Of a DNA stretch of 64,000 nucleotides, positions 54,391 through 64,000 are shown piece by piece. The translations under genes and the position numbers were made by a program. Below the pieces are notes generated by a model. That model was not told the origin of the DNA. It searched no databases and was given only the letters and a program-made list of their open reading frames with translations. Each line of letters begins with the position of its first letter. Position 1 is the stretch's first letter. This DNA is from Vibrio inusitatus (GTDB taxonomy: Bacteria > Pseudomonadota > Gammaproteobacteria > Enterobacterales > Vibrionaceae), in assembly GCA_024346935.1 (NCBI GenBank), contig AP024878.1, positions 2,790,001 to 2,854,000 on the forward strand, in the 5' to 3' direction.

Positions 54391-55257
54391 CTAAACCGCA
54401 GCGGCACCAGAACAAATTTCTGATAGCTCCTGGGTAATCGCAGCCTGACGAGCTTTGTTATAAACAAGCTCTAGATCTTCAATCAGGTTAGTTGCGTTAT
54501 CCGTTGCTGCTTGCATCGCAATCATTCGAGCGGCCTGTTCACAAGCTAGGTTCTCAACCACGCCTTGGTACACGCTTGATTCGATATAACGAATCAGAAG
54601 TGCATCAAGCAGAGGTTTTGGCTCTGGCTCGTAAATGTAGTCCCACTGATGCTCGCGTTGCATCTCTTCGCTGTCTGATTTAGGTAAAGGCAGTAATTGA
54701 TCGATCGTTGGTTCTTGAACCATAGTGTTTACAAACTTGTTGAACACTATGAAAAGGCGATCCAACTCACCTTCATCATATTTCTTCAGCATTACGCCAA
54801 CAGAACCGATCAAGTCTTCAAGGCTTGGCTCATCGCCTAGACCAGAAACTTGAGCAGACACTTTAGCGCCACTGTTATTAAAGAATGCTGTTGCCTTAGT
54901 ACCGATAACGGCAAGGTCAACTTCAGCACCACTTTCCTTCCAAGTTTGCATGTCTAAAATAGCTTTCTTGAACAAGTTAATGTTCAAGCCGCCACACAAA
55001 CCACGGTCGGTAGAAACTATGATGTAACCAACACGCTTGGCTTCGCGTTCCTCTAGGTACGGATGTTTGTACTCTAGGCTACCGCTAGCCAAATGACCGA
55101 TCACCTTACGCATTGTTTCTGCATATGGTCGGGACGCTCCCATCGCATCTTGCGAGCGACGCATTTTTGAAGCGGCCACCATTTGCATAGCTTTCGTAAT
55201 CTTCTGTGTGCTTTTAACACTACCGATTTTATTACGTATTTCTTTTGCGCCGGCCAT
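54391..55257 (-). CDS. atpG: ATP synthase gamma subunit AtpG
   Basis: 288 residues. The rotor shaft: long N- and C-terminal helices (1-55 and about 210-285) form the coiled coil inside the alpha-beta ring, and DRGLCGGLN (near 84-92) is the conserved central block. It lies between atpA and atpD in the normal order. Confidence 0.97.
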   Translation of the reverse strand: MAGAKEIRNKIGSVKSTQKITKAMQMVAASKMRRSQDAMGASRPYAETMRKVIGHLASGSLEYKHPYLEEREAKRVGYIIVSTDRGLCGGLNINLFKKAILDMQTWKESGAEVDLAVIGTKATAFFNNSGAKVSAQVSGLGDEPSLEDLIGSVGVMLKKYDEGELDRLFIVFNKFVNTMVQEPTIDQLLPLPKSDSEEMQREHQWDYIYEPEPKPLLDALLIRYIESSVYQGVVENLACEQAARMIAMQAATDNATNLIEDLELVYNKARQAAITQELSEICSGAAAV

Positions 55258-55301
55258 CGTTACTCTCCGTTAGTAGGTGACTCTTTCAAGTCACCAACCA
55301 A

Positions 55302-56843
55302 TTACCAGGTTTGGGTTGCTTTAAAGTCAGTTACGATCTTTTGAAGCTGAGCTTCAATCTCGTCACTGTAAGCACCCGTTTGGTTGATCTCTTCCGCTAG
55401 ATCAGCGTACTGACCATGAGCGTACGACAGTAGAGCAGCTTCAAAATCTAGAACTTTATTAAGTTCTACATCGTTTAAGAAACCACGCTCAGCAGCAAAG
55501 ACAACTAGCGCTTGGTCGAAAACTGACATAGGAGCATATTGCTTCTGTTTCATCAGTTCTGTCACTTTTGCACCGTGATCAAGTTGCTTCTTAGTCGTTT
55601 CATCAAGGTCTGAAGAGAACTGAGCAAATGCAGCTAGTTCACGGTATTGAGCTAGTGCTGTACGAATACCACCAGACAATTTCTTGATGATCTTAGTCTG
55701 CGCTGAACCACCTACACGAGATACCGAGATACCTGGGTCAACAGCTGGGCGTACGCCTGCGTTGAATAGTTCAGTTTGAAGGAAGATCTGGCCATCAGTA
55801 ATCGAGATTACGTTTGTAGGTACAAATGCTGATACGTCACCTGCTTGGGTTTCGATAATAGGAAGAGCTGTCAAAGAACCAGTCTTACCTTTTACTTCAC
55901 CCTTGGTGAAACGCTCTACATACTCTTCGTTCACACGAGCAGCACGCTCTAGTAGACGAGAGTGAAGGTAGAATACGTCACCTGGGAATGCTTCACGACC
56001 CGGTGGACGTTTCAGTAGTAGAGAGATTTGACGGTACGCTACCGCTTGCTTAGACAGATCATCATAGATGATTAGTGCGTCTTCGCCGCGATCGCGGAAG
56101 TATTCACCCATTGCACAACCAGCGTAAGGCGCTAGGTATTGCAGTGCAGCAGACTCAGATGCAGAAGCAACAACAACAATAGTGTTTGCTAGTGCACCAG
56201 ATTCTTCAAGCTTACGAACCACGTTAGCGATGGTTGAAGCTTTCTGACCGATTGCTACATAAATGGAGAAAATACCAGAATCTTTCTGGTTAATGATGGC
56301 ATCAATTGCCATCGCTGTTTTACCAGTCTGACGGTCACCGATGATAAGTTCACGCTGACCACGACCGATAGGGATCATTGAGTCAACTGACTTATAACCC
56401 GTTTGTACAGGTTGGTCTACCGACTTACGGTCGATAACGCCAGGAGCGATTACTTCTACAGGAGAAGTCAGTTTCGCTTCGATCGGACCTTTACCATCAA
56501 TAGGCTCACCAAGCGTGTTTACAACACGACCTAGTAGTTCTGGGCCTACTGGTACTTCAAGGATACGACCAGTACCTGTTACTTTCATGCCTTCCTGTAG
56601 GTCAGCATATGGGCCCATTACTACCGCACCAACCGAGTCACGCTCGAGGTTAAGTGCTAGCGCGTAACGGCCACCCGGTAATTCAATCATTTCGCCTTGC
56701 ATAACTTCTGCAAGGCCGTGGATACGAATGATGCCATCGCTTACCGAAACGATAGTACCTTCGTTGCGAGCTTCATTTACAACGTTGAAAGATTCAATAC
56801 GTTGTTTAATTAGATCGCTAATTTCCGTGGAATTAAGTTGCAT
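55302..56843 (-). CDS. atpA: ATP synthase alpha subunit AtpA
   Basis: 513 residues from the Met at 56843, which begins MQLNSTEIS like other gammaproteobacterial AtpA; a frame extension to 56873 overlaps atpH and is rejected. Non-catalytic nucleotide site with Walker A GDRQTGKT (169-176). The N-terminal helix anchors the delta subunit. 13 bp after atpH. Confidence 0.98.
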   Translation of the reverse strand: MQLNSTEISDLIKQRIESFNVVNEARNEGTIVSVSDGIIRIHGLAEVMQGEMIELPGGRYALALNLERDSVGAVVMGPYADLQEGMKVTGTGRILEVPVGPELLGRVVNTLGEPIDGKGPIEAKLTSPVEVIAPGVIDRKSVDQPVQTGYKSVDSMIPIGRGQRELIIGDRQTGKTAMAIDAIINQKDSGIFSIYVAIGQKASTIANVVRKLEESGALANTIVVVASASESAALQYLAPYAGCAMGEYFRDRGEDALIIYDDLSKQAVAYRQISLLLKRPPGREAFPGDVFYLHSRLLERAARVNEEYVERFTKGEVKGKTGSLTALPIIETQAGDVSAFVPTNVISITDGQIFLQTELFNAGVRPAVDPGISVSRVGGSAQTKIIKKLSGGIRTALAQYRELAAFAQFSSDLDETTKKQLDHGAKVTELMKQKQYAPMSVFDQALVVFAAERGFLNDVELNKVLDFEAALLSYAHGQYADLAEEINQTGAYSDEIEAQLQKIVTDFKATQTW

Positions 56844-56856
56844 GCTCCAATCCCCA

Positions 56857-57390
56857 TTAAGACTGCAATGCATCGCTCAGGCGGTTCAAACGACCTCGCG
56901 CTGAGTTATCAATGACTAGGTCTCCGGCTCGAATAATAACCCCACCAAGTAGGGTCTCATCTATACTGCAATTCAGCTTCACTTTGCGGTCAAAGCGTTG
57001 CTCTAACTTGCTTATCATGTCGTCTTGCTGTTGCTTCGACAGGTCTGAAGCAGAAATAACGTCTACTTCGATAAACTTGTCGTGCTCTCTTCGAAGAGCT
57101 AAAAACTCAGCAAGAACATCAGGTAAAGCCTTCAATCGACCATTCCCTGCCATCACCTTAATCAGGTTTTGGCCATGTTCATCAAGTTGTTCGCCACAAA
57201 TCGTAATGAAAAGTTCAGATAGTTTGTTGGCTGTTAATGAACCATCTAATAAATCTGAAATTTCATGGTGCTTTGTCACTTCAGCGGCAAAAGCCAACAT
57301 TTGACCCCATTGGTCTAACGCGTCTTTGTCCACCGCAAATTCGAATGCTGCTTTAGCATAGGGGCGTGCGATTGTTACCAAATCAGACAT
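56857..57390 (-). CDS. atpH: ATP synthase delta subunit AtpH
   Basis: 177 residues. It links F1 to the b-subunit stator. The N-terminal helical bundle starts with [14 protein letters not shown], and the C-terminal block [21 protein letters not shown] is the family signature (split here: [10 protein letters not shown] and D-S-RGRL). Positioned between atpF and atpA. Confidence 0.97.
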   Translation of the reverse strand: MSDLVTIARPYAKAAFEFAVDKDALDQWGQMLAFAAEVTKHHEISDLLDGSLTANKLSELFITICGEQLDEHGQNLIKVMAGNGRLKALPDVLAEFLALRREHDKFIEVDVISASDLSKQQQDDMISKLEQRFDRKVKLNCSIDETLLGGVIIRAGDLVIDNSARGRLNRLSDALQS

Positions 57391-57404
57391 AAGCGCCCCT
57401 TCTG

Positions 57405-57875
57405 TTAAAGTTTTGCAGTAATGTTTTCAAGAATATCTTTTTGCGCTTCTTTATCGATTGAGCGCTCCAAAATCTTCTCGGCACCAGCAATAGCCAGAGT
57501 AGCAACTTGTTTGCGCAGTTCATCGCGAGCGCGGCTACGGTCTGCTTCAACTTCTGCTTCAGCTTGCGTTAAGATTTTTTGGCGTTCCGCCTGTGCATCT
57601 TCACGTGCTTCATCAATAATTTGAGCTTTACGTTTGTTCGCTGAATCGATGATCTCAGTTGCTGTGCGCTTCGCTTCTTTCAATTGCTCAGAAGCGTTGG
57701 CTTGTGCTAGGTTCAAATTTTTCTCTGCGCGTTCAGCAGCAGAGAGACCGTCAGCAATTTTTTTCTGACGTTCTTCAATCGCTTCAATGATTGGTGGCCA
57801 TACATACTTCATGCAGAACCAGACAAACATTGCAAACGAGATAGCTTGACCTAGCATTGTTGCGTTCATTTCCAC
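57405..57875 (-). CDS. atpF: ATP synthase b subunit AtpF
   Basis: 156 residues from GTG 57875; an AGGAG site 8 bases upstream and equal length to E. coli AtpF favour it over the ATG two codons later. One N-terminal membrane span (about 5-26) is followed by a long charged, Ala-rich coiled coil (30-150). It forms the peripheral stalk as a dimer. Confidence 0.97.
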   Translation of the reverse strand: MEMNATMLGQAISFAMFVWFCMKYVWPPIIEAIEERQKKIADGLSAAERAEKNLNLAQANASEQLKEAKRTATEIIDSANKRKAQIIDEAREDAQAERQKILTQAEAEVEADRSRARDELRKQVATLAIAGAEKILERSIDKEAQKDILENITAKL

Positions 57876-57941
57876 AACAGCTACTCCTATATGTTGACTA
57901 ACAATTAATTTGTGACAAACGAATTTGTCTCAAATTATGGA

Positions 57942-58199
<258 letters not shown>

Positions 58200-58242
58200 T
58201 TAAAATTCTCCAATATTAATTTTAGAGTTTACGTTTATAAAA

Positions 58243-59447
<1,205 letters not shown>

Positions 59448-59525
59448 GTATTCTTTCCTCGAAAAACAACTTTCGCTTTTATCAAAATCAAGCGAAAATT
59501 CCGAATTTTGTATCCAACGTCACGC

Positions 59526-59555
59526 ATTATGCGCAAATATTCAGGAAAAAGACAA
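59526..59555 (-). promoter_or_regulatory. Possible atp operon promoter
   Basis: On the minus strand TTGTCT (59550-59555) and CATAAT (59526-59531) with an 18-bp spacer lie 79 bp before atpI. A plausible sigma-70 promoter in the 149-bp atpI-parB gap. Confidence 0.5.
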
Positions 59556-59596
59556 GTGATTGTGAGCCTATTCGCACGGATATTGAACAAAATCAA

Positions 59597-60499
59597 TTAT
59601 CCCACGATGCGCTCTAGCTTGGCGATTAACTGCTCTAATTTGTGAGGTTCATCAACACTAATCGTCAATTTAGCCTTGCCATTTTTGCCCCGGATCAAAG
59701 AAACGTCATTTCCTAATTTTTCTGACAATTTTTCTGACCATAAAATAGCGTCCTGATCGATGCTTTTTTCATCAACTTTAACCGGTGGTTGAAGGGATTT
59801 TTTTACTAATTGCTCTGTTTGGCGAACCGTAAGTTGCTTTTTTACTGCATGCAGTGCTAGTTCAACTTGTTGCTCACCATCAACAGCGAGTAACGCTCTA
59901 GCATGCCCCATATCGAGTTGGCTATTTGAAACTAAGCTCTTTACTTCATTTTCTAGTTGATTAAGGCGTAATAGGTTACTTACAGCGGCTCTAGATTTAC
60001 CGATAACATCAGCAATTTGTTGATGCGAAAGCTCAAATTTTGTACGTAGACTTTCCAAAGCATGAGCTTCTTCAACCGCATTGAGATTTTCGCGCTGAAT
60101 GTTCTCAATAAGGGCCATAGCGATAGCTGCCTTGTCTTGTACTCGCTTAACTACGCAAGGCACTTGAGTCAGTCCAGCAAGCTTAGCTGCACGCCAACGG
60201 CGCTCACCAGCGATAATTTCATATTTGTCAGTATCTACTTGGCGCACAACAATAGGCTGAATTATGCCTTGAGAGCGAATAGAAGCACTCAACTCAACTA
60301 GCGCTTCCTCATCCATCTCCGTTCTAGGCTGATAGACGCCCGGCTGCAAGCGCTCAACAGCGATATCTTGCATGTCACCGCTGTTAGAATGAGAAACGGA
60401 TTGCTGCGCTGCCGATGGCGTGTTTTTTTCCCTTGCTATTGCACTGGTAGATAGCAGTGCATCTAATCCTTTACCTAAGCCACGCTTGGACATTGACAT
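59597..60499 (-). CDS. parB: Chromosome partitioning protein ParB
   Basis: 300 residues. A CTPase clamp that binds parS and spreads on DNA. The N-terminal KRGLGKGLDALL (5-16) is the ParA-interacting region; the ParB box with GERRWRAAK and IENIQRENLN follows, then the helix-turn-helix (about 150-190) with GKSRAAVSNLLRL and a C-terminal dimer domain. An ATG two codons downstream is an alternative start. Pairs with parA, 18 bp upstream. Confidence 0.96.
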   Translation of the reverse strand: MSMSKRGLGKGLDALLSTSAIAREKNTPSAAQQSVSHSNSGDMQDIAVERLQPGVYQPRTEMDEEALVELSASIRSQGIIQPIVVRQVDTDKYEIIAGERRWRAAKLAGLTQVPCVVKRVQDKAAIAMALIENIQRENLNAVEEAHALESLRTKFELSHQQIADVIGKSRAAVSNLLRLNQLENEVKSLVSNSQLDMGHARALLAVDGEQQVELALHAVKKQLTVRQTEQLVKKSLQPPVKVDEKSIDQDAILWSEKLSEKLGNDVSLIRGKNGKAKLTISVDEPHKLEQLIAKLERIVG

Positions 60500-60517
60500 T
60501 TTTCCTTAGAAATATTT

Positions 60518-61291
60518 TTATACAGCAACTTCTTCACGGCGAAGCATCTCACCCGCTAACGCCAAATAGGCTTTAGCACCTGCAGATTGCTTATCGTAAT
60601 ACATTGCTGGCTTACCATGACTTGGGGCTTCCGCTAGACGTACGTTTCTTGGAATAACGGTACGGTACACTTTGGTGCCAAAGTGCTGCTTTAGCTGATC
60701 CGAAACTTCATTAGATAAACGGTTTCGAGGATCAAACATGGTGCGTAGTAGCCCTTCGATCTTCAAATTATCGTTAACGACTGCAGCCAACTTACTGATG
60801 GTATCCATAAGTGCAGTCAGTCCTTCCAAAGCAAAGTATTCACACTGCATTGGAACCAGAACTGAATCTGATGCGGCCATAGCGTTAATTGTCAGAAGAT
60901 TGAGAGAAGGAGGGCAATCGATGAAGATAAAGTCATACTGATCGCGCACGCCCGCCAAGGCATTTTTTAGCCTTACTTCACGAGCGAATACTTCCATCAA
61001 CTTAATTTCAGCGGCGGTTACATCACCGTTCGCCGCAATGAGGTCATAGCCACCCGTTGTTGAACGAGTAACAACCTCTGCAAATGGTGTCTCTTCCACT
61101 AGCAGATCATAAGCTGTTGTCTCAATCTGATATTTATCTACCCCACTGGCCATTGTGGCATTGCCTTGGGGATCTAGGTCAATGACCAAAACTTTACGCT
61201 TAGTAGCCGCCATTGAGGCCGCTATATTGACGCAGGTGGTGGTTTTGCCTACGCCACCTTTCTGGTTGGCAATTGATATAATTCTTCCCAC
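60518..61291 (-). CDS. parA: Chromosome partitioning ATPase ParA
   Basis: 257 residues from GTG 61291, the start used by V. cholerae ParA1; an AGGGAAGAG site lies 7 bases upstream. The deviant Walker A KGGVGKTT (11-18) has the signature Lys11 and Lys16. With ParB it places the replicated origin at the cell poles; in vibrios HubP anchors it. Gap to rsmG is 14 bp, so rsmG-parA-parB is probably one unit following mnmG. Confidence 0.97.
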   Translation of the reverse strand: MGRIISIANQKGGVGKTTTCVNIAASMAATKRKVLVIDLDPQGNATMASGVDKYQIETTAYDLLVEETPFAEVVTRSTTGGYDLIAANGDVTAAEIKLMEVFAREVRLKNALAGVRDQYDFIFIDCPPSLNLLTINAMAASDSVLVPMQCEYFALEGLTALMDTISKLAAVVNDNLKIEGLLRTMFDPRNRLSNEVSDQLKQHFGTKVYRTVIPRNVRLAEAPSHGKPAMYYDKQSAGAKAYLALAGEMLRREEVAV

Positions 61292-61305
61292 GTGCAAACT
61301 CTTCC

Positions 61306-61935
61306 CTAGTTTTGGTCTTGTAAGATTACAAGATGTCGCTCACCATCGAGCTCAGGTACTGTCAAAGGTTTGACGCTGATCACGTTACACCAAGCAGGAA
61401 GTTGGTCTATCTCGTCTTGCGATGCTTGCCCTTTTAATGCCATGAAGACTCCACTACCTTCTTTTGGTAAGTGACGACACCAATTTACCATGTCAGTCAT
61501 GGATGCAAATGCTCGGCTTAAAACTACATCAAACTTATCTTCTGGTTGAAACTCTTCAACTCGACTAAGAACAGCTGTCACATTGTCAATCTTAAGCTCA
61601 TGCAACACTTGCTTGATAAAGCGGATACGCTTTCCAAGGCTATCCAATAGGAAAAACTCACACTCAGGATTCATAATTGCCAAAGGAATACCTGGTAAAC
61701 CAGGGCCAGTGCCAACATCAATAAATCGTTGTCCTTCTAAGTGAGGGGATACAACAATACTATCCATGATGTGCTTTACCAGCATATCTTCTGGATTTCG
61801 AACTGACGTCAGATTGTAGGCTTTATTCCATTTATTCAATAGTTCCACATACCCGACTAACTGATCAATTTGTTTTGCTGAAACTGTCAATTCTGTTTTT
61901 GCAACTAGTGACTCTAATTGTTGATGTAAGTTCAT
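61306..61935 (-). CDS. rsmG: 16S rRNA m7G527 methyltransferase RsmG (GidB)
   Basis: 209 residues. It methylates G527 of 16S rRNA; loss gives low-level streptomycin resistance. The SAM motif [14 protein letters not shown] lies near 73-86 and the SRVEEF...VLSRAFAS region holds RNA-contacting residues. Its ATG overlaps the mnmG stop by one base (TAATG), a coupled pair. Confidence 0.97.
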   Translation of the reverse strand: MNLHQQLESLVAKTELTVSAKQIDQLVGYVELLNKWNKAYNLTSVRNPEDMLVKHIMDSIVVSPHLEGQRFIDVGTGPGLPGIPLAIMNPECEFFLLDSLGKRIRFIKQVLHELKIDNVTAVLSRVEEFQPEDKFDVVLSRAFASMTDMVNWCRHLPKEGSGVFMALKGQASQDEIDQLPAWCNVISVKPLTVPELDGERHLVILQDQN

Positions 61936-63833
61936 TATGCGACTTCCTCGCCCTTCTTCAGCAAACCTTGTTTCTTCAAATAAACCAACAAGATAGAAAT
62001 GGCTGCAGGTGTAATACCTGAAATTCGAGACGCAATGCCAATCGTTTCAGGTTTAGTGTCCGTCAGTTTAGCGACAACTTCATTGGATAGGCCAGAAACC
62101 AACGAGAAATCAATATCTGTTGGTAATTGAGTGTTTTCATGACGCAACGATTTTGCTATCTCGTCTTGCTGGCGCTGAATGTAGCCTTCGTATTTTACTT
62201 GGATCTCTACTTGCTCAGAAGCTTGTTGATCTTCTAGGGCAGGGCCAAAGCCTTCTAGCTCTGTAAGCTGTCGATAAGTAAGTTCAGGTCTACGCAAAAG
62301 ATCCTCACCACTTGCTTCTCGTGTCAACGGAGTTTTTAGCACTGCATTTAATTTATCCACGCCTTCAGATTTAGGATTAATCCACGTTCCCGCAAGACGT
62401 TGACGTTCAAGCTGCATATTTTCCATTTTCTGATTGAATCGAGCCCAACGCTCCTCAGAAACCAACCCAAGTTCGTGTGCTTTTTCAGTTAAGCGAATAT
62501 CTGCATTGTCTTCACGAAGCAACAAGCGATATTCCGCCCTAGACGTAAACATTCGGTACGGTTCTTTGGTACCCATGGTTGATAAGTCGTCGATAAGGAC
62601 GCCCATGTAAGCCTGATCACGACGAGGCGACCAGCCTTCTTTTTCTTGAGAGTATAGGCTCGCGTTTAGACCTGCCATCAAACCTTGTGCCGCAGCTTCT
62701 TCGTAGCCAGTCGTACCGTTAATTTGGCCAGCGAGGAACAAACCTTGAATAAACTTGGTTTCATAGGTGTGTTTCAGATCTCTAGGATCAAAGAAATCGT
62801 ATTCAATAGCATAACCAGGGCGAACAATATGGGCATTTTCAAAGCCCTTCATCGAACGAACGAGTTGAACTTGCACATCAAAAGGCAAACTTGTTGAGAT
62901 ACCGTTCGGATAGAGTTCGTGTGTTGTTAAACCTTCTGGTTCAATGAATATTTGGTGACTATTTTTGTCAGCAAATCTCATCACTTTATCTTCAATAGAC
63001 GGACAGTATCTTGGCCCAATTCCCTCAATAACACCCGCATACATTGGGCTGCGATCTAAGTTATTGCGAATCACTTCATGAGTTGCTTCATTGGTATGGG
63101 TGATGTAGCACGGTACTTGAGCGGGTTGCTGGCTTCGATTACCCATGAATGAAAACACAGGAGTCGGGTTATCACCGTGTTGTACTTCTAGTTGGCTAAA
63201 ATCAACGCTACGAGCATCGATCCTTGGCGGAGTTCCTGTTTTAAGTCGATCAACTCTAAAGGGAAGATCACGTAAACGTTGCGCGAGAGCGATCGAAGAA
63301 GGATCGCCTGTACGGCCTCCTGAAGCACTTTCCATTCCTATATGGATCTTGCCACCTAAAAATGTACCAACGGTTAGTACAACTGCTTTGGCTTCGAATT
63401 TGAGGCCCATTTGAGTGATAACACCTTTAACTTGATCGTTCTCAACGATCAAGTCATCCACTGATTGTTGAAACAACGTTAGATTTGGGGTGTTTTCTAA
63501 TTCTGATCGTACAAACGCTTTGTACAGGGCACGATCAGCTTGAGCGCGAGTTGCCCTCACAGCAGGGCCCTTTGATGCGTTGAGTGTTCTAAATTGAATG
63601 CCTGCGTGATCAATGGCTCTCGCCATCAATCCACCCATAGCATCAACCTCTTTCACGAGATGGCCCTTACCAATACCGCCAATGGCTGGGTTACAAGACA
63701 TCTGCCCCAAAGTATCAATATTATGGGTCAACAGGAGTGTCTTTTGGCCCGTTCTTGCTGCAGACAATGCAGCTTCAGTACCAGCATGACCACCACCAAC
63801 GATGATGACATCAAATTTTTCGTGATAAAGCAT
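61935..63833 (-). CDS. mnmG: tRNA cmnm5U34 enzyme subunit MnmG (GidA)
   Basis: 632 residues. With MnmE it adds the carboxymethylaminomethyl group to wobble U34. The FAD site GGGHAG (13-18) and the second GxGxxG-like pattern are present, with the cysteine block [11 protein letters not shown] near 46-58 and the C-terminal helical domain that binds MnmE. First gene beside oriC, transcribed away from it. Complete. Confidence 0.98.
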   Translation of the reverse strand: MLYHEKFDVIIVGGGHAGTEAALSAARTGQKTLLLTHNIDTLGQMSCNPAIGGIGKGHLVKEVDAMGGLMARAIDHAGIQFRTLNASKGPAVRATRAQADRALYKAFVRSELENTPNLTLFQQSVDDLIVENDQVKGVITQMGLKFEAKAVVLTVGTFLGGKIHIGMESASGGRTGDPSSIALAQRLRDLPFRVDRLKTGTPPRIDARSVDFSQLEVQHGDNPTPVFSFMGNRSQQPAQVPCYITHTNEATHEVIRNNLDRSPMYAGVIEGIGPRYCPSIEDKVMRFADKNSHQIFIEPEGLTTHELYPNGISTSLPFDVQVQLVRSMKGFENAHIVRPGYAIEYDFFDPRDLKHTYETKFIQGLFLAGQINGTTGYEEAAAQGLMAGLNASLYSQEKEGWSPRRDQAYMGVLIDDLSTMGTKEPYRMFTSRAEYRLLLREDNADIRLTEKAHELGLVSEERWARFNQKMENMQLERQRLAGTWINPKSEGVDKLNAVLKTPLTREASGEDLLRRPELTYRQLTELEGFGPALEDQQASEQVEIQVKYEGYIQRQQDEIAKSLRHENTQLPTDIDFSLVSGLSNEVVAKLTDTKPETIGIASRISGITPAAISILLVYLKKQGLLKKGEEVA

Positions 63834-63961
63834 GAGTTGGCCTCGGATATCGCTATCGTGAAATGAGTGAACAAAAAGGAGGCGTATTCTACCTTCTTTC
63901 TGATCATTAGAAAATTGCTTTTAATGTTTTACACAAATTCTGCTCTGCTTAATATATATAA

Positions 63962-64000
63962 GATCTTTATATAGATCTTTTATTAGATCTATTATTAAGC
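63962..64000. other. oriC1 edge: three GATC 13-mer repeats of the unwinding region
   Basis: Three AT-rich 13-mers start at 63962 (GATCTTTATATAG), 63974 (GATCTTTTATTAG) and 63986 (GATCTATTATTAA), in exact 12-bp steps, each beginning with a Dam site. They resemble the L, M and R 13-mers of E. coli oriC, GATCTNTTNTTTT. The place beside mnmG is where oriC lies in vibrios. A DnaA-box-like TTTTACACA is at 63928-63936. The remainder of the origin and mioC are outside the window. Confidence 0.85.

Noticed and set aside
56912..57304. 130-codon open frame antisense to atpH
   Set aside because: A shadow of atpH codon use; low-complexity Ser-rich product with no family resemblance.
59448..64000. parS site (TGTTNCACGTGAAACA) near parAB
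   Set aside because: I saw no full match; CACGTG at 61289-61294 lacks the flanking arms. A motif scan of the region would settle it.

Overview
The window is a 64 kb stretch of the main chromosome of a Vibrio or close relative (Gammaproteobacteria, Vibrionaceae). Several features point there: the order mnmG-rsmG-parA-parB-atpIBEFHAGDC-glmU running away from an oriC-like AT-rich end, an rrn operon with Ile and Ala spacer tRNAs and Asp and Trp distal tRNAs, class I cyaA beside cyaY and hemCDXY, and proteins of Vibrio type such as TrkH, CcoG and the ParA1/ParB1 pair. I do not name a species. The right edge (63962-64000) carries three GATCT-type 13-mers spaced exactly 12 bp apart, which look like the start of the oriC1 unwinding region. 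Most minus-strand genes, including the rrn and atp operons, therefore point away from the origin and run with the replication fork.

Layout. 1-14121: yigL (3' part), a COG3650-type lipoprotein and a DTW tRNA-modification gene; then on the minus strand yigB, xerC, a DUF484 gene, dapF, lysA and the tiny lptM; then cyaY, class I adenylate cyclase and hemCDXY. 14122-14637: no gene, but a terminator, a 10-copy 7-bp tandem repeat and a MITE-like inverted-repeat element. 14601-20690: a complete rrn operon (minus strand, 16S-Ile-Ala-23S-5S-Asp-Trp) with two promoters, boxA-like sites and processing stalks. 20802-28017: yrdA, yrdB, aroE, hemF, tsaC, purEK with a perfect PurR box, yrdD, smg and dprA. 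28115-33792: def, fmt, rsmB, trkA and trkH. 33789-38659: a Spo0M-like gene, a structured gene-free stretch that may encode a small RNA, yihD, ccoG, srkA and dsbA. 38775-40287: comM, broken by a frameshift. 40436-46972: the ilvLGMEDA operon with a complete attenuator. 47015-50868: punR/punC and a divergent amino-acid-type binding protein and permease. 50947-64000: glmU, atpCDGAHFEBI, parB, parA, rsmG, mnmG and the oriC edge.

How the genes work together. The region is mostly core housekeeping: haem synthesis (hemCD, hemF), lysine and peptidoglycan precursors (dapF, lysA), branched-chain amino acids (ilv), purines (purEK, punRC), translation start and tRNA/rRNA modification (def, fmt, rsmB, tsaC, rsmG, mnmG, the DTW gene), ATP synthase, and chromosome handling (xerC, parAB, oriC). 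No prophage, integron, insertion sequence or CRISPR array was seen. The most notable items are the comM frameshift, which fits a 14-bp deletion between short direct repeats; the candidate structured RNA before yihD; the heptamer repeat and MITE-like element after hemY; the 51-bp palindrome between glmU and atpC; and a permease that starts like a lipoprotein and has no ATPase gene nearby.
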